A stretch of DNA of 64,000 nt, taken from the NCBI RefSeq assembly GCF_027409185.1, contig NC_084463.1, positions 43,316,407 through 43,380,406 on the forward strand, in the 5' to 3' direction. Source of the stretch: Cynocephalus volans (lineage: Eukaryota > Chordata > Mammalia > Dermoptera > Cynocephalidae). This document shows positions 46,465 through 64,000 of the stretch, piece by piece; within the stretch, counting starts at the first letter, position 1, and each line of letters opens with the position of its first letter. The notes beneath the pieces are model-generated. The model worked only from the letters and a program-made list of their open reading frames with translations, did no database searches and was not told where the DNA came from. The position numbers were made by a program, and so were the translations under genes.

Positions 46465-47693
46465 TTTTTGGAAAATGTTCCCACCGTTCATTTGCTCTTG
46501 AACCCACTCAGTGGAGTTTAAGTTCAGTTCTTCAAAAGTTTGCCAATCACCTAAATTATAATCAATTTCAATGACTATTCTCTAGCCTTTGCCCTACTTG
46601 AATCTTCTGCCATAATTGAAACTGCTGTTCATGAGCTTTTCCCAGAAATTCTTCTGTGTTACTTGCTATGATGACCTCAGTGATGGTTTCTTCTTTTTTC
46701 TTTGAATTCTTCTACTTTCTGTTTGTAGCAGAGTTCATCCAAGCATTCCATCCTGGGCCCTATTCTCACTCTGCAATTCTTCTTGAGTCATTCAATCCTC
46801 TGTAGTTTTCAGACCTATTCCTCTCCAGTTTGTACCTCTTTGCAAGCCTTTCAACCATAGATTAAACTCCCTGTTGAATTCTTCCTTGTAGCTATTAGAA
46901 ATGTACCTTAAGGTAAAAAAATTCAAGACCACAGTTTCCCACAAATTTCTGTCATGTGCACAATATAATTTTCCCCTCTCAAGAACCCCAGAAATTGTTT
47001 GCTGTTACAGAACTGGCTGAAAGCCCAACATAAACAGGTCCTGTGGCCTGTCATCTGCTCCTCCAGACACACCCACCTCACAGTGAAGACACTGGCAGGA
47101 ACGTGTGGGCACTTCCTTTCAGAGAGGGCTGGTGGGAAGGGGAGGCACCTGCAGACACTGGTCTGATCAGTTAGTTCTTCCCACTGGCCACCTGCTGTAG
47201 TTCTTTGAACAGGGCCTGGTCCTCATTTCTGGAAAGTTGCCTCATGACCCTTCACACTTCCCCTTTAGCTGTCACCATTTTCTGTCAGTATCCTTTTTCC
47301 TCACATGCTTGGGTTTGTACTTGACCAACTTTTTTTTTCTTTCTATTTCTTGCTTATACTAATTTGGGGATTCAATGGCCTCCTTTTCATATTTATCTAA
47401 CTCTGGTCTGTTGATACAAGAAATGATGTAATCACTACTTTAGAAAGCACAGGCTTCTGTGCCTTAAAATCCATTAGACCAAAGCTACCCCCACAGAGCA
47501 GACACAGGCTCTTTGATTTTTAGCCTCCCTTCAAAGTGTGTCATGTAATTTTCAAATATTTGAGACTTTGTGAATATACTTTTGTTGCTGGTTTCTAATT
47601 TAATTTCATTTTGATTAGAGAACATATTTTATAGTATTTTAGTCTTGTGACCTTTTATAGGTCAGTGTGTACTGTGTCTTGATGAGTGTTCCT
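46465..47693 (+). other. KRAB gene intron, no feature recognised
   Basis: No named repeat or gene recognised. Sequence is CT-rich on the plus strand and may be old transposon material. Confidence 0.4.
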
Positions 47694-48142
47694 GTATTAG
47701 TCTGTTTTTTTCTTTTCTTTTTTTTGTTTTGTTTCTTACAACAGAATATGTTAAACTGGATAATGCATTAAGAGAAGAGGTTATTTTTTACAATTTTGGA
47801 GGCTAAGATCCAGTCCAGGATCTTCTTCATGGTGGGGACTCTGTAGGGAGTCCTGTGGCAATGCAGATTAACACATGGTGAGAATGGCAAGAGCACTTTC
47901 ATGTGCCCAGTGTACAAAGCCACCAGTCTATGCCCATGATACCCCATTAACACATTAATCCATTACTTGATGAATGGATTAATCTATTCACAAGGGCATT
48001 GTCATCACAATCCTGTCACCTCTTAAAGGTCCCACCTTTCAAGTATTATAATTGGATTTTCTGACTTCTTAACACTGTTATAATAGGGATCAAGTTTCCA
48101 ACATATTAACATTGGTGGACACATTTACCCATATCAGCTTCA
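47694..48142 (-). repeat. MaLR LTR (MST-like)
   Basis: Antisense MST landmarks on the plus strand: TGTATTAGTCTGTTTTT, CAATTTTGGAGGCTAAGATC, the doubled CATTAATCCATTA / GAATGGATTAATCTATTC segment, GTCACCTCTTAAAGGTCCCA and a terminal ATTGGTGGACACATT. No internal viral genes; solo LTR. Confidence 0.75.
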
Positions 48143-49107
48143 GATTGTACTCTACAAATATCAATTCAGTTGGATGGGGATAACATACTCAGTTTCCCCT
48201 CCTATACTCACAACACACTGCTGACAGCTGACACCAGATACTTGAGGATTTCTCTCCACACACTAAGCCTAGAAGCAATTTTGTAGCAGACATCAAGCTG
48301 GGTGAATCTCTAATTCAAATTTATTTTGGCACTATCTATCTGGAGGTAGCATCATATCTCATAAGTTAAGAGCTCCATCCCCAAGACTGTCCCCACTTCA
48401 GATGCCAGTTGCAAGTGCATGTTCCTGGATCTTCTGACTGGCTCCCACAATGCCCTTTTTTCTCTTTAGTCTATATAAATTTACTAAAGGGGCTCCAAGA
48501 ATTCAGTGAAACATTTACTTACACTTGCTCATTCATTCCAAAGGACATTTTGAAAAATACATGTAGGTGAAGAGATACAAAGGGTGAGGTCTGGAAGGGT
48601 CCTGGCACAGGGGGTTCCATTCCCTTGGATATGAGGTACACCACCCTCCTGGCACACGGCTGAGTTCAACTGTCCTGATGCTCCCTCAAACCTGTGTTCT
48701 TGGGTTTTTATGGAGGTCTCATTAGGCACAATTGATTGCAGCATAGGCCACTGTTGATGAACTTAACCTTCAGTTCCTCTCCCCTCCCTGGAAGTTGGGG
48801 ATGTGGGCTGCCAGTCCCAACCCTCTAATTACAAAGTTGGCTCCTCTGACAATCAGCTCCCATCCTGAATTTACCCAGGTGCAGCCAGCCACCAGCCAAC
48901 TGATTAGCATGCAAAGTGACACTCATCACTTTGAAGAGTGTAAGGATTTTAGGAGGTGTATGCTAGGAGGCAGAGACAGAGACAAATATACATATTCATA
49001 ATACAATATAGTTAAAATTTTGTCAATTATATCTGTACTCTTCCTGATAATTTTATCTGGTTATTTCATTAGTTATTGAGAGAAAAGAATTCTGCAACTA
49101 TGAATGT
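48143..49107 (+). other. KRAB gene intron, no feature recognised
   Basis: No supported feature. The minus-strand frame 48529-48744 shows no family resemblance. Confidence 0.4.
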
Positions 49108-49123
49108 TGATTTGTCAATTTCT

Positions 49124-49282
49124 TTTTTAAAAAACTTTTTATTTATTTATTTATGTTTTTTTCGTGTCCGGTCCTCAGCCAGTGAGTGCAGCGGCCATTC
49201 CTATATAGGATCTGAACCCGCGACGGGAGCGTCGCTGCGCTCCTAGCGCCACACTCTCCCGAGTGCGCCAGGGGCTCGGCCC
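49124..49282 (-). repeat. tRNA-derived SINE, short type
   Basis: Minus-strand copy: GGGCCGAGCCCCTGGCGCAC, B box CGGGTTCAGATCC, hairpin segment and a tail of TAAA repeats. TGATTTGTCAATTTCT (16 bases) is duplicated perfectly at 49108-49123 and 49283-49298. Confidence 0.9.
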
Positions 49283-49559
49283 TGATTTGTCAATTTCTCA
49301 CTTTAGCTCAGTTTTTCTTTTCCAGGTACAGTCATGTGCCTCATAACATTTTAGTCAACAGACCCCATTTATATCTGTGCAGTAATCTACATTATATAGT
49401 CCAGGTATGTAGTAGGCTGTACCATGTAGGTTCTGTAAGTGCACTCTATGAGGTTCGTGCAGTGACAAAGTTGCCTAATGACACATTTTTCAGAACTTAC
49501 CCAGTCTTTAAGCACCACATGAGTGTACTTTGTGGCTCTGTGTTTAGGCACAAACATAG

Positions 49560-52500
49560 TTATAATTGTTACATCTTCCTCAAATATAATCCTTCTGTTA
49601 TTATTAAAGGGCTGTCTTTTTTTCCCTGTTGATATATTTTGTCTTGAAGTTTCTTTTTGCTAGTATTAATATCTCAACTTAGGCTTTTTATATTTACTGT
49701 CAATGTAGAACATCTTTTTCCATTTTTTAAAATTTTACTCTGTTTGTGTCTTTGCATTTAAATCATGTCTCTGTGGATAGCATATAGTTGGGTCTTACTT
49801 TCCTATCAAGCCAGACAGTCTCTGCATAAAGTGGAATATTTATTCCAATTCAACTGAAACTAATTATTAATAAGGTTAGAGTTATGTCTGCTATTTTGCT
49901 TCACATTTTCTCTTTTGTCTCAGTTGCCATTTTGTCCTCTGTTTTTACTTTCCTAAATTGTTTTTGGGTACTCAATTTATTTTTAATTATTTATTCATTT
50001 ATTTTTCAGTATGATCAACTACTGGCCTTTTAAAATTATTTTCAAAATAATCTGTTTTTAGTTTTGGTAAAAAAACACATATACATATATAAATTTAACC
50101 ATTTCTTAACCTTTAAGTGGTGTTAGGTATATTCACACTGTTGTGCAGCAGATATCCAGAACTTTCTGTCTTGGAAAACTGCAAGTCTGTACTCATTAAA
50201 TGACAGCTCTCAATTTCCCTCTCCTCCCAGACCTTAACAACCACCATTCTACTTTGTGTTTCTAAAAATTTGACTTACATCAGTGGAGCCATACAATATC
50301 TGTCATTTTGTGAGTGGCTTATTTTCCTTTGCATAATGTTCTCATATAGCATAAGACTGTGAGGACTTTCTTTGTTTTTAAGGCTATCTAATATTCCTTT
50401 ATGAACATAAAATGTTTTGTTTCTGTATTCACATTTCTCTAAGGACATTTGGAGTGCTTCCATCTTTTAAGTGAATAATGTTGCCATGAAAACAGTTGTG
50501 CAAATATTTTGCACTATTATTAATTATTTTGGATTTATACACAAAATTGGATTGTTGGATTATATGGTAATTCTAATTTTAATTTTTTAAAAAGCCACTC
50601 TATTATTTTTAGTGGCTGCATCATTTTACATTCCCACCAACAAAACAGTTTACAAGGGTTCCAATTTTGCCTGTGCTTGTGATTTTCTATTGTGTGTGAA
50701 GTAATATGTCATTGTGGTTTTAGTTTGCATTTCTTTAATGGTTAGTGATGTCAAGCATGTTTTCATATGCTTGTTAGCCATTTGTATATCATCTTTGGAG
50801 CAATGGCTGTTCAAGACCTTTGCCCATTTTTAAACAGGTTATTTGGTTTTTGACTTGTGAGATGAAGGATTCTGTGTATTCTGGATATTAATTTCTTGTG
50901 AGATATATGATTCACAACTATTTCATTTTTGGGGTGGTAATGTAAATAGTGTGGTTTTTGTTTTGTTGTCTTTTTTTTTTTTTTACTTCAAATTCCACTT
51001 GTTTGTTGCTAGCATATAGGAAAGTGATCAAATTTGCATATTAACTTTGGATCTTGCAATCTCGTTATAATCACTTATTAGTTCCAGAAGTTTTTTTGTC
51101 CGTTTTGAATTTTTTACACACTATCATATGATCTGTAAACAAAGACAATTTTATTTTATTTTCCTTTTTGTATGCCTTTTATTTTAAGTAGTTATCTTAT
51201 TGCATGAGCTAGTACATTAAGTACGATGTTGAAAGAGGGGTGAGATGGTGCATTCTTGCTTTGTTTCTGATTTTGTTGGAAGGCTTTGAATTTCTCGCCA
51301 TTAAGTATCATATTAGCTGCAGTTTCTGTAAATAGACTTTATCAAGTTGATGAAGTTTCCCTCTAATTCTGGTTTACTGAGAGTATTTATCAGGAATGAT
51401 GCTGTATTTTGTCTCATGCTTTTTCTAGATCATAAGGTTTTTCTATTTCAGTCTGCTGATGTGATGGATTATATTAATTGATGTTCAAACGTGTACCAGC
51501 TTTGTATGCCTGGAATAAATCTGACTTGATCATAATGCACAGCTTTTTTAAATACATTTTTGGATTAGGTTTAGCAATATTTTATTGAGGACTTTTGCAT
51601 GTATATTCATGAGTGGTGATGATTTGTACTTTTCTCTTCTTGTAATGTCTTTTCCTGGTTTTGGTATTGAGGTAATGCTGTCCTCATAGAATGAGTTGGG
51701 AAGTACCAATACACAGTAGGGAATTGCTATAATTTCTTCCTTAAGTGTTTGGTTGTATTTACCATTGAACACATCTGGGAAGGATGTTTTTTGTTTTGAA
51801 GATTATTAACGATTTACTCATTTTCTATAACAGATATACGCTTATTTATATTGTGTATTTCTTATTGTGTGAATTTTCTTAATTGTATCTTGTGAGGATT
51901 TGATCCATTTTATCTAAGTTTTCAAATGTGTGCAAGAGGTTAGTCATAGTATATCGTTATTATCCTTTTATGTCCACAGGATCTGTAGGGATGCCCCTCC
52001 TCTCATTCCCAGTATGGGTTGTTTTGGTGCTCTTTTTCCATAGCCTTGTTATAGGATTCTTAACTCTATTTATCTTTCCAAAGAATCAGATATTTTGTTC
52101 TTTGTTTTTGATTGTCTCTATTGACTTTCTATTTTTAAATTATTAATTTTTTTTGTGTTTGTGTAAAAGCATACATAACTTTTTAAATTGTTTCCACTAT
52201 TATTGGGTACAACCTATTATATGTTAGATCAATTCAGAATAAGAAAAAAAAAACCTTTTTTTTACTTCCACTTATTTCTTCTTTAATTCTGTTCCTTTTT
52301 TTATGGAGATCAAGATTTCTGACCTATATGCATCTTTTTCTTCTGTCAACAGAAATTCTTTTAATATTTCTTGCAAGACATTTACACTGGCAGCAGATTT
52401 CCTTAATTTTTGTTCATATGAGAAAGTCTTTATTTTTCCTTCCCTTTTGAAGGATGATTTTACAGGGTAGACAACTGTAAGTTGGTGGGTTTCTTCTCTC

Positions 52501-53310
52501 GATGCTTTGAGTGTTTCATTTCACTGACTTCTTACTTGCATGGATTCTAAGCAGATTTTCTATGTAATTCTTATCTTTTCTTCTCTATAAGTAAGATTTT
52601 GTTCCCTTTTCCTTTTTGTAGTTTTTTAAAAAATTGATTTTCTGTGTTTTAATAATGATATGCTTAGGTGTAGTTTTTGGCATTTATCATGGTTGATATT
52701 CTCTGAGTTTCCTGGGTCTTTGGTTTGGTGTCTGATATTAATCTGTGGACGCTCTCAAGCATTATTGTTTCAAATATACATTCTGTTTCTTTCTGTCTCT
52801 CTTTCTATTTTGGGGGCGGTATTCTCATTATTCTATGGGATAATTTTGTAGTTTTCCCACAGTCCTTGGATATTCAGTTCTTTTCTGTCTTCGTTCTCTT
52901 TGCTTTTCAGATTTTGAAGTTACTATTGATGTACTTTCAAGCTCAGAGATTCTTTTCTCAGTCTATTATTAAGCCAATTAAAAACATTCCTTATTTCAGT
53001 TACAGTGTTTTTGATCTGTGCTACTGTTTTTATGTTTGCTTGCTTGTTTTGGTACTTTCTTAGAAATTTTATGTGTACTTTCATTGCCCATCTGCTGTTG
53101 AGTACTGTTTACTTCATCCATTTGAGCCCTAAGCTTATTCGACAGAGTATTTTTGAAAATAACTTGTTTGACATTTTTAACATCCTGATCATGGCTTTTT
53201 CTGATGCTTGCTCTATCACTTCCAGCTGTGTTTCTTTGCTTGTTTATTATGGGGTTTTTTTGTCTTTAAAAATGCCATGTAATTGTATATTTTATAGCCA
53301 TATATGATGT
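49560..53310 (-). repeat. large old L1, composite
   Basis: The plus strand carries antisense L1 in order. ORF2 3' end phrases appear at 50260-50900 (GTTGCCATGAAAACAGTTGT, ACATTCCCACCAACAAAACA). Reverse-transcriptase-region phrases appear at 50980-51790 (TTTGTATGCCTGGAATAAAT, GTAATGTCTTTTCCTGG). 5'-region phrases appear at 52300-53280 (GAGTTTCCTGGGTCTTTGGT). ORF1 and the endonuclease are largely missing. It occupies much of the intron before the KRAB-A exon. No intact frame. Confidence 0.75.
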
Positions 53311-53380
53311 AACATGGAAAAGAAACTACTGTAAATATGCATTCAGTAATGTGTTCTTAAGCTGTGGAGAGGGGGGAGCT

Positions 53381-53470
53381 GTCTTAGTCCATTTGGACTT
53401 CTATAACAAAATATCTTAGAGTAGGTAATGAATAAACAACAGAATATTCTGGCATATTTAAAGGTTTGCC
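53381..53470 (-). repeat. MaLR/MER-type LTR end fragment
   Basis: GTCTTAGTCCATTTGGACTT, CTATAACAAAATATCTTAGA and GTAATGAATAAACAACAGAA resemble the antisense end of MaLR-class LTRs. Only this end is clear. Confidence 0.45.
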
Positions 53471-53808
53471 TTTTTTTCACTCACAGGTGAAAGCAGGGGG
53501 GAGATCTTTTTTACTATTTACTGTAGGATCCTGTTCATGCTTGTGACAGTGAATTACACAGTACTTTGGTTTCCTGCTATGACTGGGTCCCCTGGAGTTT
53601 TAACCCTCAGAGTTCCCTACAACTCTATTGATGAGCCTCCATCAGTTTGTGTAAGCCATGCCTCCATATATTTGCCTGTCTGCCTCTCTAATATTTGGGG
53701 CAGCAGTGTGCTCTGTGTCTTTTCTTTCTTACTATTCAATAAGAGTTATTGATTTTTCAGGCATTTCAGCTTTTTATTTGTTGTTACAATGGAGTGATAA
53801 TTTCCAAA

Positions 53809-53812
<4 letters not shown>

Positions 53813-53847
<35 letters not shown>

Positions 53848-53862
53848 ACGTGCGCGCGCGCA
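53813..53862. repeat. (TG)n / CG alternating tract
   Basis: Fifty bases alternate strictly between pyrimidine and purine: about seventeen TG units, then CACGTGCGCGCGCGCA. The CG end has the highest Z-DNA propensity. It lies in the intron 1.5 kb before the KRAB-A exon. Confidence 0.9.
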
Positions 53863-55451
<1,589 letters not shown>

Positions 55452-55685
55452 TGAAACTCCTCAGTGTCAGGGGCAGTACTTTCTTCCTCTATGGTAAATA
55501 AAGGAACCACTTATAAGATTTAATGCTATTTAGGTAGGATTTTATTCCATAAAGAATGCATCATCCCTCTCCAAAGAAACGTTCAAATTGGCCCTGTCAT
55601 TTCATAGCATCTTAAGACGAGCTCTTGTCATCCTTTCAAGAACCTGACAACAATTTTGCAAAGTCCCTGTTATTATCCATTAAAG

Positions 55686-55775
55686 GGTACTGCATTACCA
55701 AACCTGAAGTGATCTTCAAGTTGGAGCAAGAAGCAGAACAATGGACAATAGATTCCCAAAACCGGAGTCTACAAG
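55686..55775 (+). CDS. ZNF717: KRAB zinc-finger gene, KRAB-B box exon
   Basis: A TATCCATTAAAG acceptor and a GTCAGT donor bound 90 bases. Entering in phase 1 it reads GYCITKPEVIFKLEQEAEQW, then TIDSQNRSLQ, the KRAB-B box, which strengthens but is not essential for repression. It ends in phase 1, as the terminal exon needs. The open frame that begins at 55625 is the same frame read into the flanking introns. Confidence 0.8.
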
Positions 55776-59812
<4,037 letters not shown>

Positions 59813-60690
59813 AAAGAATGTTCAAAAATTTACTAAAGTAAATCAGACTTCAATGTACATCACATTACTCACACAGGTGAGACACCATATGAATATAAAG
59901 AATGTAAATCTTTCTACCATAACTTGGATCTCAATAAACATAAGAAAATCACACATAGCAAAGGCCCTATGAATACAATGAGTGTGAAAAAACCTTCAAA
60001 TGTAAGTCAGTCTTAAGCATGCATCAGAGATTCACACCGATGAGAAGCCCTATGTATATAATGAGTGTGGAAAAACTTCACCAGAAGTCAAACCTCAGCA
60101 AGCATTGGAGAATTTACACACTTGAGAATCCAGATGAATGTAAAGAATATAGGAAGCCTTTCTACAGTAAAGCAGACCTCAGTGTCCATCAAAGAACTCA
60201 CACAGTTGTGAAACCATATGAATGTAATGAACGTATGAAATCTTTCTACCAGAAATCAAACCTTACAAGTCATGAGCACACTTCAGGATGTATCAGAGAA
60301 CTCACGTAAAAGAGAAAACCTATGAATATACAGCTGTCCATTCATATCCACAGGGGATTGGTTTCAAAACTTTCCATAGATACCAAAATCTGTGAATGGT
60401 CAAGTCTTACATGAAGTGGTGACCTATTGTGTAACATTCTGCTGCACAATTTAACATCATGTCTAGATTACTTATATTACTGAATACATTAGAAACAATA
60501 TAAGGAGTTGTAGTTTTTCTTTTATATTTTGTATTGCCATACTTTCTTTTTTTCAAATATTTTTAATCTATAATTGGTTGAATCCACGAATGTGGATCTT
60601 GTGGATATGGAAGGCTCATTGTAATGAATGTAGAACATCTTATGTCAGAAGTCACACGTAAGCAGACATCAGAGAACTCACATAAGGAAG
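59813..60690 (+). pseudogene. eroded C-terminal zinc-finger tail after the stop codon
   Basis: Beyond the TGA the finger repeat continues but decays. Remnants include THTGETPYEY, then DPDECKEYRKPFYSK-like and SVHQRTHTVVKPYECNER (60120-60240), with frameshifts and lost Cys/His. About six finger units can be traced to 60309, and a last scrap (NECRTSYVRSHT) lies at 60624-60690 beyond an inserted MER2. This would now be 3' UTR of the KRAB gene. Confidence 0.8.
60331..60621. mobile_element. MER2 DNA transposon (Tigger-derived, non-autonomous)
   Basis: Ends are inverted: CAGCTGTCCATTCATATCCA at the left, and TGGATCTTGTGGATATGGAA…CTCATTG at the right. A TA lies at both borders (60329-60330 and 60622-60623), as expected for TcMar-Tigger elements. 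The internal GGTTTCAAAACTTTCCATAG and GGTTGAATCCACGAATG segments fit MER2. It carries no transposase and split a finger remnant. Confidence 0.75.
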
Positions 60691-60728
60691 AAATACTGCT
60701 TGGCAAAAAGACTAGATTTTTTTTCCAG

Positions 60729-60755
60729 AAACACACACACACACACACACACACA
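60729..60755. repeat. (CA)n microsatellite
   Basis: About thirteen uninterrupted CA units just 5' of an L1 fragment. Confidence 0.9.
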
Positions 60756-60779
60756 AAACACTGTCTTTTGTACATACAG

Positions 60780-61960
60780 CTTTTTCAGCAAATGGTGCTG
60801 AGAAAATTATATACACTTGCAGAAAGATAAAGTCGAACCCCTCACTCAAATCAGACCCATTCACAGAAGTATTCAAAATACATCTCTTATTGTTTGTAGG
60901 AGATAAAATTATAAAACTTATAGAGAAATAAGGGAGTAAATATTTGTAATTATAAGCTAGGTAACAATCTCTTAGAAATTACACCAAAATCACATTCTAG
61001 AGAAGGAAATAAAATGATAAACTGCATTGGATAACATTTTAACACTTATGTTTTTCAAATGAGGCCATAAAGAAAATAAAAAGACAAGTCAATTTATATA
61101 AAAAATTTTAAATTTTGTATCTGTGTGAGGGGTATACTTCAGAATAAAGATGAAACTCTTAAAAATCAATAATAAACATTCAAGTTTTTAAAATGGACAA
61201 AGGATTTAAATACACATGTCTACAAGAAGATATGCAAATTGTCAATAAGTACGTGGAAATACGAACACTATTGTGGTGATTAGAGAAATGCAAATGAAAA
61301 CAATAAGGAGGATAATTAACACCCAATAAAATGGCTATAATATAGACAATAATGTGTCAACAAAGATTTACAGAATATGGAACTGTCATATTGTAAATGA
61401 GAATGTAAAATAGTGCAGGCACTTTGAAAAACATTTTGGCAGTTTCTCAAAATATTATCTAGAATCAGCGTAATACTCAGAAATTTCTTTTTCAAGTGTA
61501 TGCAAATAAATAAATAAATAAGTTTATCACCAAAGACTCATATGTGAATGCTCATAGCAGCACTATTTATAATTGCCAAAAGTAAATGAGACATATTCAT
61601 CCACTAGGAGAAGGTAACATGTATGTGGTGTATCTGTGTCATAGAATACTGTTCTTCAGTCAAAGCAGATATAGTAATGATATCTGCTCTAGCAGGAAAG
61701 ATCTTGAACAAGTGTCCAGCTATGTGAAAAAAACTAGACCTAAAGAAACTACATAATTTATTTTTGCACTTAAGATATTTTTATAAAGGCTCATCTATAG
61801 ACACAGGAAAGACATTAAAAATTGTCTAGAGCTGGAGTGGTGAAAGAGTAAATCCAAATGAGATGAGTCATGGACATATTCTAAAGTTTGTGATTATGGT
61901 TATATAATTGTATTTTCTAGTATTCCACATGTGTGTAATTTTATTTGTTGGACTTAGTGA
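60780..61960 (+). repeat. L1 ORF2 3' half fragment
   Basis: Plus-strand L1 landmarks: CAGCAAATGGTGCTGAGAAA, TTAAAATGGACAAAGGATTT, ATTAGAGAAATGCAAATGAA, AGCAGCACTATTTATAATTG. Heavily diverged; no open frame. Confidence 0.75.
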
Positions 61961-64000
61961 TAATTTTAAAAAGTTGAAAAACATGAAAATGAACTCTCTG
62001 AAGATGAATATGCTGTAGTTAGAGGTCTTTGGCAAGTACTCTTGAAGTCTCAATATTTCATTTCCTTATTGGCTGATGGCCACTAATAAGATTATACAAT
62101 CAGAGCTGGCCTACTGGTCTTTCAGAAGCCCTTTTTTGCATATGGAGTATGAAAAGGCTTCCTAGGTCCCTACGTGCCATTTTCTCTTCTCTCAGGCTTG
62201 GCATCTCTGTTCTTCACAGCTGGGCTCTGCTGTTTTTCAAACAGTGTAAAAACACCATCCCTGAATCTCAGAACAAAACATGAGCTGCAGAGAGTGACAA
62301 CAGCAGAATGAATGACTCTGCTAGTGTGTCAGAGATGGTGGGAGCAGATTCTCCCAGAGGTTATTGTTCCTGGGTCCTTGCACTTCTCAATCCTGCCCCA
62401 ACAACTCAGGCTTTCTGGGAACAGATTTTATAATCTGTGAGCTTTTTACATGGGGACCATATCCACGGTCCCCAAGCATATTTCTCCTGAAGAGCAGCAG
62501 GCAGGAATAGTATCTTATGACATACGTGTGAATGTACATCTTCCTGGAATAATTCACTGGTTGTGGTGGGTCTTTGCAGGAGTTGCCTGGCTGCCTTAGC
62601 ATCTATAGGGGAAAAAAAGAGAACAGACTCACTGCCTGCTAATTGCCCCCAGGGCTCTGAATCTATGTAGCTCAGGTCATGCTGGGCCTGGGGAAGGGGA
62701 TTCTAGTCACTATTTGCTGTCACAGAAATCAGGTTGAGTCCAGGGAGAAGTGACCCTACCTGACTACCTTCTGTTGCTACATTCTAGAAAACATCAGGAG
62801 GGTCTCCTTCTCCTGATTGGTGAGAGTATAATGACATCCTGGCACTCTGTTGTTTATTTATTTCTACAGCCTTCCAGAGTTCTCCTATGGGTGTTTCTTA
62901 GGCAAATTCCATAGTTGATAGTTGAACTTAGTAGATAGGAGGAGGAAAAATGGTTCTTGTCATCTTGTTCAGACAGGAAGTTCCAGTTTACAAATATTTT
63001 CTTTGACTCAGGGCTCTTCTGTCATTTTTAACTAATTTATTTAAATTGATATCAAATGCCCTCCAACACAACAGTGATAAAGTTTAAAATTGAAGAGACT
63101 CCATTTCCTCACTGAACACTGATACTTTTCCTCCTATAGACTATGGTCCCATAACTGCATGAGTTATGATTCTGAAGAAAAGGTCCTGTTTTACCCATCT
63201 GGTTTCTCTTAAGGTTCATGCATGTGCTTTTGTAACGTGGTAACTGTCATCTGAAAACACTTAGACCCTTAATTTGTTTGTGATTTTATATTAACTTGGA
63301 ATTCCAGGACTGTGTTGATTGAATAGTTATCGAACTTAACCGGTATTGTTCCTTATTGTATTAGGGCTGCTACATTCCTTTTCAGAAGTAATGATGTTTG
63401 CTGAAGATGTTTTCTTACAGATTGTTATGAAATCATGTGACTTTGAGTACCTCCATACCAGTCTATGTTTCCTTGAGAATATATTTTAAAACCTTATAAT
63501 AGTCTTAGTTACTGTATTTTTTAGGCCCTTGTAAGTAAGATGGAGAGCAGAAACCACATTGTGGCAGTTGTATCCACAATGGCTGGAGCAAAATTTGCGC
63601 TCAAATGCTAGAGATGGAAATGAAACCCTTATTTAATTTGGGTTAAAAAAAAAAAAGCCAATGTCAAGAAGTGGTGTTCTTCATGGTCTGCTCCTCATGG
63701 GAGTGTGGAGAACTTAATTGTAGCTCATTCAGGTCAGCAATGGCTTCCTGTCTCCATCCAGAAGATGCTCCTTAGTCCTCGACTTATTATAAATATATCT
63801 CAGTAGCCATTGAAACTCCTCGTAGGTTTCGGTAACACTGGTGTCCCTGTTTTCTCTTCATACTCTCTTGCCCTTCTTTTTAGTCCCCATTGGGAGTTCA
63901 AAATTAAAAGTTTAAATGACCTCATGTCCAAGACTTGGTATTTGTTCTTATTGGTGTTTTCTTGCTAGACAGCATCACCTGTGCTCAAAGATTAATGATG
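61961..64000. other. intergenic, no recognised gene
   Basis: I recognise no exon, RNA gene or named repeat. The block at about 62100-62650 is GC-richer and could be an LTR, but no diagnostic end is visible. Confidence 0.4.

Noticed and set aside
27065-49282. tRNA genes suggested by A and B boxes
   Set aside because: Each hit lies inside a SINE with an A tail and target duplications and lacks a complete cloverleaf.

Overview
This is a eutherian nuclear genome window: AT-rich, repeat-dense, with long introns and only short open frames outside two gene-like loci. The lineage clue is the SINEs. At least six young copies with target-site duplications carry tRNA-like A and B boxes. One (27065-27255) is a head-to-tail dimer whose second unit closely resembles tRNA-Ile. 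That is the architecture described for the CYN SINEs of colugos, so I infer a dermopteran (flying lemur) source. The SINE structure is seen in the sequence; the species call is inference.

Region 1 (about 0.3-19.8 kb, + strand) is an unprocessed, intron-containing copy of the 5' half of DIDO1 (death inducer-obliterator). Eleven coding exons from the initiator ATG to the first SPOC-domain exon can be followed, with GT/AG borders and compatible phases. The copy is disabled. The PHD finger has lost zinc ligands, one exon ends in an in-frame TAG next to offsetting indels, a second TAG interrupts the next large exon but one, and the rest of the SPOC domain and the C-terminal exons are absent. I read it as a truncated segmental-duplication pseudogene. 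Its introns hold L1 fragments.

Region 2 (19.8-41.9 kb) is intergenic and mostly repeats: a MaLR LTR, the SINE pair at 27.1-27.4 kb, an unrecognised GC-rich coding-like island (27.8-29.3 kb), a nested L1-in-L1 with a SINE (33-36.4 kb), further L1 pieces, microsatellites and a striking 104-bp-arm inverted repeat (38331-38580).

Region 3 (41.9-60.7 kb, + strand) is an apparently intact KRAB C2H2 zinc-finger gene, most like ZNF717. A CpG-rich promoter with CRE, NRF1-like, ETS and YY1/TISU motifs lies at 42.0-42.5 kb. A start exon (45620-45678), KRAB-A exon (55320-55446, 127 bp), KRAB-B exon (55686-55775) and terminal exon (58122-59812) join in phase into about 640 codons with 12 good fingers. A nonsense codon then cuts off an eroded tail of further fingers, into which a MER2 DNA transposon has inserted. 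The likely role is TRIM28-dependent DNA-sequence-directed repression, often of retroelements.

Region 4 (60.7-64 kb) is an L1 fragment followed by sequence in which I recognise no gene.
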